Shown here one piece after another: positions 61,201-64,000 of a stretch of DNA of 64,000 nt. Where the stretch lies: NCBI RefSeq assembly GCF_905220415.1, contig NC_059548.1, positions 4,404,501-4,468,500 of the forward strand. The letters run 5' to 3'. Position 1 is the first letter of the stretch. Every line of letters begins with the position of its first letter. Position numbers and translations under genes: made by a program. The notes below the pieces were generated by a model. That model was not told the DNA's origin. It was given only the letters and a program-made list of their open reading frames with translations, and did no database searches. The DNA is from Colias croceus (lineage: Eukaryota; Arthropoda; Insecta; Lepidoptera; Pieridae).

Positions 61201-63615
61201 ATCAGTATGAAATGACGCAGTGCAACGTAACCAGCGAATGGTTTTATAGCGTGATTTTATAGATTACAACTACAACGAAAAGCTATCCTATCCCTTTCTA
61301 TAAACCAAATTACCTTCGCAGTCTGCAAGCGGGCGGTTCCGGTGAGTGGCTTGCAGCGCTATCTGGCGGGGAACTACGCAAGCTGTTTCTAGGCGCTCTA
61401 CGCGGTGTGTGTGACCGCGACCTGCGCGTGCTGCTGCCGCGCGCTACCAAGCTGGCGCAGCTCGACCTGCTCGGCGTGCGGGCTGTGTCGCCCGACATAT
61501 GTGCCGAGTGAGTGTGTGTTGGCTATTTGACATAGGACTTGTTGAATTGAATGTACATTTATACAGAGTTAGTTTTCAACGACCAGCCAAAATTTAAAAT
61601 TAAAATCTAGATATTAAACCAAAGGTACATTTGAAACATTGTTGTCGAATTAAATAAAATAAAAATAATAGCATTCATTTGAAAATGTCTTAATAATTTT
61701 CTAAATCGTAAACACCGCCAGAATCAATTGCACTTGTGTGCGTGCGCGCATCGCCAAATTTATGTGTGTGCTAACTTCTACCTATCTAGGTTGTTGAACT
61801 GAATTGTGCTTTTGTAATGTCCACACGTTCGCTTTTTAGTGGCGGACAGGAATGAAATCGAATTAAAAAAAAAAAAACGTTTTTTTTTCATTACATCTAA
61901 AATGTTATCGATTCTGAACCATTTCTGAAAATTTGGCCGGTCATTAAAAACTAACCCTGTAGAGTAAGTGCCCCCGTGCATTAGACGGCCACAGGTAATC
62001 CACTTGTAGAGGCATAATGTCTGCAAACGCGTTTTGTACCGCTGCTTAATACCCCCGGGCACTTCCATGCGTGACATATAAGGTATGCAAGGAAACAAGC
62101 AGCTAAGTATTAGAAGCGCGGCAGCTGCGAATCATCTCCAACCATGTATACCACACGATGTTTCTACTTGCCGCGCGACTAATACTTAGCTGCTGGTTTC
62201 CTTGCATCCATACTAATATTATAAATGCGAAAGTAACTCTGTCTGTCTGTTACTCAATCACGCCTTAACTACTGAACCAATTTGCATGAAATGTGGTATA
62301 CAGATATTTTGATACCCGAGAAAGGACATAGGCTACTTTTTACCCCGGAAAATAGGACAGGTTTTATCCCGGAAATCCCAAGGGAACGGGAACTATGCGG
62401 GTTTTTCTTTGACTGCGCGGGCGAAGCTGCGGGTGGTAAGCTAGTATCTTATATGTCACGCATGGAAGTGCCCGGGGGTAAGCAGCGGTACAAAACACGT
62501 TTGCAGACCTTATGCCTCTACAAGTGGATTACCGGCTTTCGAAATAATGTAAGGATTACTAATAAAGAAAAGGTCTGGAATGGGTAGGGACAAGGATACA
62601 GTTCTGCGGTTTCCCTTCTCAATAGCAAACAAGTTTTCACATACTGTGTCAGGGTGATTTTCCGTGGGGTTGTGGGGAATCAAGAGTTGCTAAAGTTGCA
62701 TTTATCTATTTATTGTGTCCGCTTGTATAAATTAAAAAATGGTACAATTTGAAATATATATTATTTTCTCGTTTGCAGTATATTGGCTGAGTGCAGAGAG
62801 CTGCGGCTTCTCGATGTCAGCTTCTGTGATCAGATTCAAGAAGCTCAGGTAATGGGCTTAAATTTTTGAGTGATCAGCAAATTGAATTTGCGTTGGTTAT
62901 ATTTTAAGGGTTTATTTTTTATTTTTCTTTAAATTCTTAGCTCGAATTTATTCATTTGAATTGATTTTTATTTGAATTTATGCTTTTGCATTTCATTGAT
63001 TATTCTACAATAAATATTGATCTAATTCACCAAGTTTATCACCACTTTTTTACTATTATATCACTGTTTGTAATGTCGGTAATCAAAACAATAAGGTTTC
63101 TGGCACACGGCGTATTTGAAACGCACGTAAGCGGTGCGTATACGCGCAGATGTAGCGGTTCACACGCACGTACAGATCGCGTTTTATGCGTGTTTGAATC
63201 TATAGAAACGCAAAAAACAGCTCTACGTTTTTGAAATTCGCGCTGTATGTGCGTTTGAAATACATCGTGTGATATATGCCTAAATTATATCTATTTTTGA
63301 GATAAAAGCTGCTACAAATAAGAGTGTGTGTACTTATGTACACGCGTTAAAAGTTATACTTCTATGTCGTATGGAAAAAATACTACTTAGAATATAAAAC
63401 TTGAACATGGTTATCAATTTTCATACCACCTAGAACTAACTTCATGCTGTTAAATTTAGGTATTAAAGTGTTTTCTACTTTATTTATTTTGAACATCTTT
63501 TCAGGTACTCGAATGGCGTCGCCAATACCCTCACGTTAGTATTAAAAGGTCATTCCAATCGGCCAATCTAAGTGCAGCTCCGAATCCACTGTTCCTTGCG
63601 CCGAGCCTAGAATAA
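47383..63615 (+). CDS. FBXL4: F-box and leucine-rich repeat protein 4
   Basis: This is the substrate receptor of an SCF ubiquitin ligase. In mammals it sits at mitochondria and restrains mitophagy by promoting BNIP3/NIX turnover. There are thirteen coding exons: 47383-47607, 47770-47863, 47941-48133, 48320-48474, 48648-48772, 53689-53841, 54422-54519, 55462-55571, 58470-58625, 60612-60777, 61322-61507, 62779-62848 and 63505-63615. All joints are in frame, giving 613 aa (human 621). Residues about 35-235 are the FBXL4-specific beta-sandwich (VEDFSSQYGSE, RTYGTWW, YYTELDA). The F-box begins near residue 262 (LPDETILSVMKYLDMQSLCR). Leucine-rich repeats follow from about 316 (LQKLDLSWC, LKRLDLYRT, LQELDVGWC, LRLLDVSFCDQI), ending IKRSF plus a short tail. 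The mammalian mitochondrial leader is absent from this start. Exon 11 is strikingly G+C-rich. Long introns 5, 7, 8, 9 and 11 are full of transposons. Confidence 0.95.
49881..50119. mobile_element. Inverted-end element
   Basis: The ends are AAAAACAACCGACTTCAAA and, inverted, TTTGAAGTCGGTTAAAAA, about 240 bp apart. The interior has AAATCGGTTCAGAAACCTCG and an A-run. The AACCGACTTCAAA end is widespread in lepidopteran DNA. The class is uncertain. Confidence 0.55.
50361..50552 (-). mobile_element. RTE-like tail, family C
   Basis: Matches 17,751-17,910: CTACATACTACATAGTATAA, AAGTCGCTTTCTCTGTCCC, AAGGTTTTAGTATATAATTT and the end GCCGCGGGCGGTAAGCTAGT. It lies in FBXL4 intron 5. Confidence 0.75.
51551..51731 (+). 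mobile_element. RTE-like tail, families A/B mixed
   Basis: It starts ACTAGTGGTCCGCCCCAGCT, continues GTAGCCTATGTCCTTTCTCG and GCAAATTGGTTCAGTAGTTT, has a short CAGA run, and ends CATTTATAATATTAGTATGG. This is the inverse of the 62,206 copy in its second half. Confidence 0.75.
52045..52150. repeat. Dispersed repeat, family G, inverse copy
   Basis: CTTCTAGGGAAGTGCGTTCC, CTCAGCTTAACATCAGGCGA and AAGCGCTTCCCTATTAGC, followed by an A-run, are the reverse complement order of 44,970-45,072. Confidence 0.6.
52231..52620 (+). pseudogene. LINE reverse-transcriptase C-terminus, remnant
   Basis: The frame from 52,231 reads QFHYRTSRQINKFHPHHLDC and then TVRFTRNFLPRTVKLWN, followed by a frameshift. YNMETFKKSTYKYLKN follows in another frame. 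This is the same C-terminal module as at 37,326, here with different damage. The 3' tail (ACACCAGGCGACGCGTCCGC) runs into an A-run at 52,620. It is 5'-truncated, in FBXL4 intron 5, sense to the gene. Confidence 0.75.
53243..53269. repeat. (AATG)n microsatellite
   Basis: About six uninterrupted units of GAAT in FBXL4 intron 5. Confidence 0.9.
53414..53470. repeat. 26-bp near-perfect hairpin
   Basis: The arms CTAAATCATAATAAAAATTT (start) and its complement ending at 53,470 pair over 26 bp with two mismatches around a 5-base loop (53,440-53,444). It lies about 220 bp before FBXL4 exon 6. It could be a tiny MITE relic or a structured intron segment. Confidence 0.7.
54809..54876 (+). repeat. Decayed partial duplicate of FBXL4 exon 7 end
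   Basis: TTGCATGATACAACCGCATT and what follows match 54,490-54,554, the last 30 bases of exon 7 plus about 35 bases of intron 7, with substitutions and small gaps. The exon's donor GTAAGT is GTGAAT here, so it is not a usable splice donor. Further weak repeats (GATGCATAGTTTTATG, GACACATAGTTTTGTG) follow in the same intron. Confidence 0.65.
55189..55355. mobile_element. MITE related to 25,575-25,736
   Basis: The left end GGGCTGATTTTTCAATCGTT is preceded by TAA. Interior landmarks (CTACCATTTTAAAAGTGTAT, TTTATTGGACGGATAAATTT, AACCAAGGATTGAAAATC) are those of the earlier copy in the opposite order. The final CAGCCC is missing, so the right end is damaged. It lies in FBXL4 intron 7, about 100 bp before exon 8. 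Confidence 0.65.
55592..55690 (-). mobile_element. LINE 3' tail with (AATTTG)n end
   Basis: On the minus strand the segment has TTCTTTGGCAAATAAATTAA, which contains AATAAA, and ends in about six AATTTG units (55,592-55,626). A hexamer tail after AATAAA is the pattern of a CR1-like non-LTR retroelement. It begins only about 20 bp after the FBXL4 exon 8 donor. Confidence 0.6.
56636..57135. mobile_element. 500-bp inverted-repeat element
   Basis: The ends TTGACATAAGC and, inverted, GCTTATGTCAA continue inward as imperfect arms of about 80 bp. These share CTACCAACGAC and ACGACCACGA. The interior encodes no protein. It is a non-autonomous DNA transposon in FBXL4 intron 8. I could not settle the target duplication. 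Confidence 0.65.
57724..57894 (+). mobile_element. RTE-like tail, family B
   Basis: Plus-orientation counterpart of 4,669-4,836: CTAGCGGTCCGCCTCGTC, AACCATCCTCGTACTTCAAG, GAAATCGGTTCAGTTGTTCT and GCGATTCATTTTTATATTAT. It abuts the next family E element exactly at its end. Confidence 0.7.
57894..58396 (+). mobile_element. RTE-like tail, family E, copy 3
   Basis: Same landmarks and order as 24,422 and 27,967. The (CAGA)n run at 58,223-58,272 is about 50 bp. Small deletions distinguish it near 58,005. It lies in FBXL4 intron 8, ending about 75 bp before exon 9. A minus-strand open frame across the CAGA run is not a gene. Confidence 0.8.
59160..60415. mobile_element. Non-autonomous hAT element
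   Basis: The ends TAGGGATGCGCCGAATA and, inverted, TATTCGGCGCATCTCTA are flanked by a perfect 8-bp duplication, ATTATTAT (59,152-59,159 and 60,416-60,423). An 8-bp duplication with TAGRGATG ends is diagnostic of hAT. Subterminal DNA is packed with ATTCGG/CCGAAT copies in both orientations. The total length of 1,256 bp includes a nested 536-bp MITE, leaving about 720 bp and no transposase. It lies in FBXL4 intron 9. Confidence 0.92.
59389..59924. mobile_element. TA-flanked MITE nested in the hAT element
   Basis: The ends TACAGGGTGTAATCGTTAAG and, inverted, CTTAACGATTACACCCTGTA extend as arms of about 175 bp, including AAACGCTCCCATACAT on the left and its inverse on the right. TA flanks both sides (59,387-59,388 and 59,925-59,926). 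It is non-coding and inserted after the surrounding hAT element. Confidence 0.9.
60835..61215. repeat. G+C-rich segment with GACGCAACG palindromes
   Basis: FBXL4 intron 10 carries GCGCATTGCGTCGACGCAAC at 60,856 and GTTGCGTTGACGCAACGCAA at 61,166, each self-complementary and mutually inverted. This suggests a diverged MITE. A similar mix of GCG-rich hexamers occurs at 63,080-63,260. The class is not assigned. Confidence 0.35.
61992..62535. mobile_element. Inverted-repeat element split by a later insertion
   Basis: The left arm (about 61,994-62,125) runs GGTAATCCACTTGTAGAGGC, TTTTGTACCGCTGCTTA, CACTTCCATGCGTGACATAT and GCAGCTAAGTATTAG. The right arm is its inverse but is interrupted between 62,206 and 62,446. 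Frames on opposite strands (61,778-62,098 minus, 62,282-62,587 plus) read the same peptide, SRMEVPGG.KQRYKTRLQTL, because the arms are inverted copies. Exact ends and target duplication are uncertain. It lies in FBXL4 intron 11. Confidence 0.75.
62206..62446 (-). mobile_element. RTE-like tail, family A, nested
   Basis: TCCATACTAATATTATAAAT, a TCTG run, GAACCAATTTGCATGAAATG and the end GAAGCTGCGGGTGGTAAGCT. The uninterrupted left arm of the surrounding element shows the pre-insertion sequence TGCATACCTTATATG, which confirms insertion here. Confidence 0.85.
63080..63260. other. Unassigned G+C-rich patch in FBXL4 intron 12
   Basis: A segment rich in GCGTNT/ACGC words (GGTGCGTATACGCGCAG, GAAACGCACGTAAGCGG) in AT-rich intron. 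It may be a diverged transposon related in style to 60,835-61,215. No coding role is supported. Confidence 0.3.
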
Positions 63616-64000
63616 TTTAAATATTGAATTTTTTTTCTTTGCCAGATTCTATGTGGCATTTTTAATTTGTTTTGTTTTTTTATTGAGAGATGTATTTTTT
63701 GTTGTATTTATGACTAATTAATTCTGGAAAGAAAACGCGCAAAGAGCATTGTTAAAAATGTTCAATGCCAGTATGTTAATGTATACAATTTTGACATTTG
63801 GATAAACGTTTTAAAATGCATATGCATGCATTAGTTACTATAAAATACTGGCAAAAGGACCATTTTTTGGCCATTATATATTTTTGTTAGATATTTGGCT
63901 TCAGTATCCATATAATACCTTGGATGAACGCAACATCTCATTTCTTAAACGATAGTTCACATAACAAGTAATGATAAACATGGAGAAAGAGCAAAAGTTC
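63616..64000 (+). other. FBXL4 3' untranslated region, partial
   Basis: T-rich sequence after the FBXL4 stop. No canonical AATAAA is present before the window ends; a weak TATAAA variant is near 63,839. The true 3' end may lie outside the window. Confidence 0.45.

Overview
This window looks like a piece of a lepidopteran (moth or butterfly) nuclear genome. The evidence is AT-rich non-coding DNA, GT-AG introns, two insect-like housekeeping genes, many short retroelement tails ending in forms such as GCGGGCGGTAAGCTAGT, and a short run of the arthropod TTAGG motif. There is no bacterial, viral or CRISPR architecture. I cannot name the species.

Layout. Positions 1 to about 41,300 are a gene-poor stretch with no gene I can recognise. 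It holds scattered transposon remnants: RTE-like tails, a pogo-like element at 21,349-21,871, a TAA-flanked MITE at 25,575-25,736, a decayed piggyBac-type transposon at 30,861-33,012, a LINE reverse-transcriptase remnant at 37,326-37,631, and a 12-bp minisatellite inside an inverted-repeat element at 40,202-40,519. Between them lie several islands of higher G+C that are neither open reading frames nor obvious repeats; these are candidate regulatory elements. Two possible orphan exons (33,510-33,569 and 36,039-36,199) are the only hints of an unrecognised gene.

Positions 41,560-45,423 (minus strand) hold SF3B4, the U2 snRNP branch-site factor SF3b49, as six coding exons (342 aa). About 2 kb away and divergently oriented, positions 47,383-63,615 (plus strand) hold FBXL4, a mitochondrial-type F-box/leucine-rich-repeat protein, as thirteen coding exons (613 aa). 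Both gene models join in frame at every splice junction. The two genes may share an upstream region, which is now split by an 881-bp TA-flanked inverted-repeat element carrying TTAGG repeats.

The introns of both genes record many insertions. FBXL4 intron 9 holds a non-autonomous hAT element with a perfect 8-bp target duplication, and a second TA-flanked MITE sits inside it. FBXL4 intron 11 holds a MITE whose right arm was split by an RTE-like tail. An SF3B4 intron holds a 119-bp tail flanked by a 36-bp perfect duplication. FBXL4 intron 7 holds a decayed copy of the end of exon 7. Upstream of the FBXL4 start, a short in-frame segment resembling the missing mitochondrial leader ends in a stop codon just before the start ATG.
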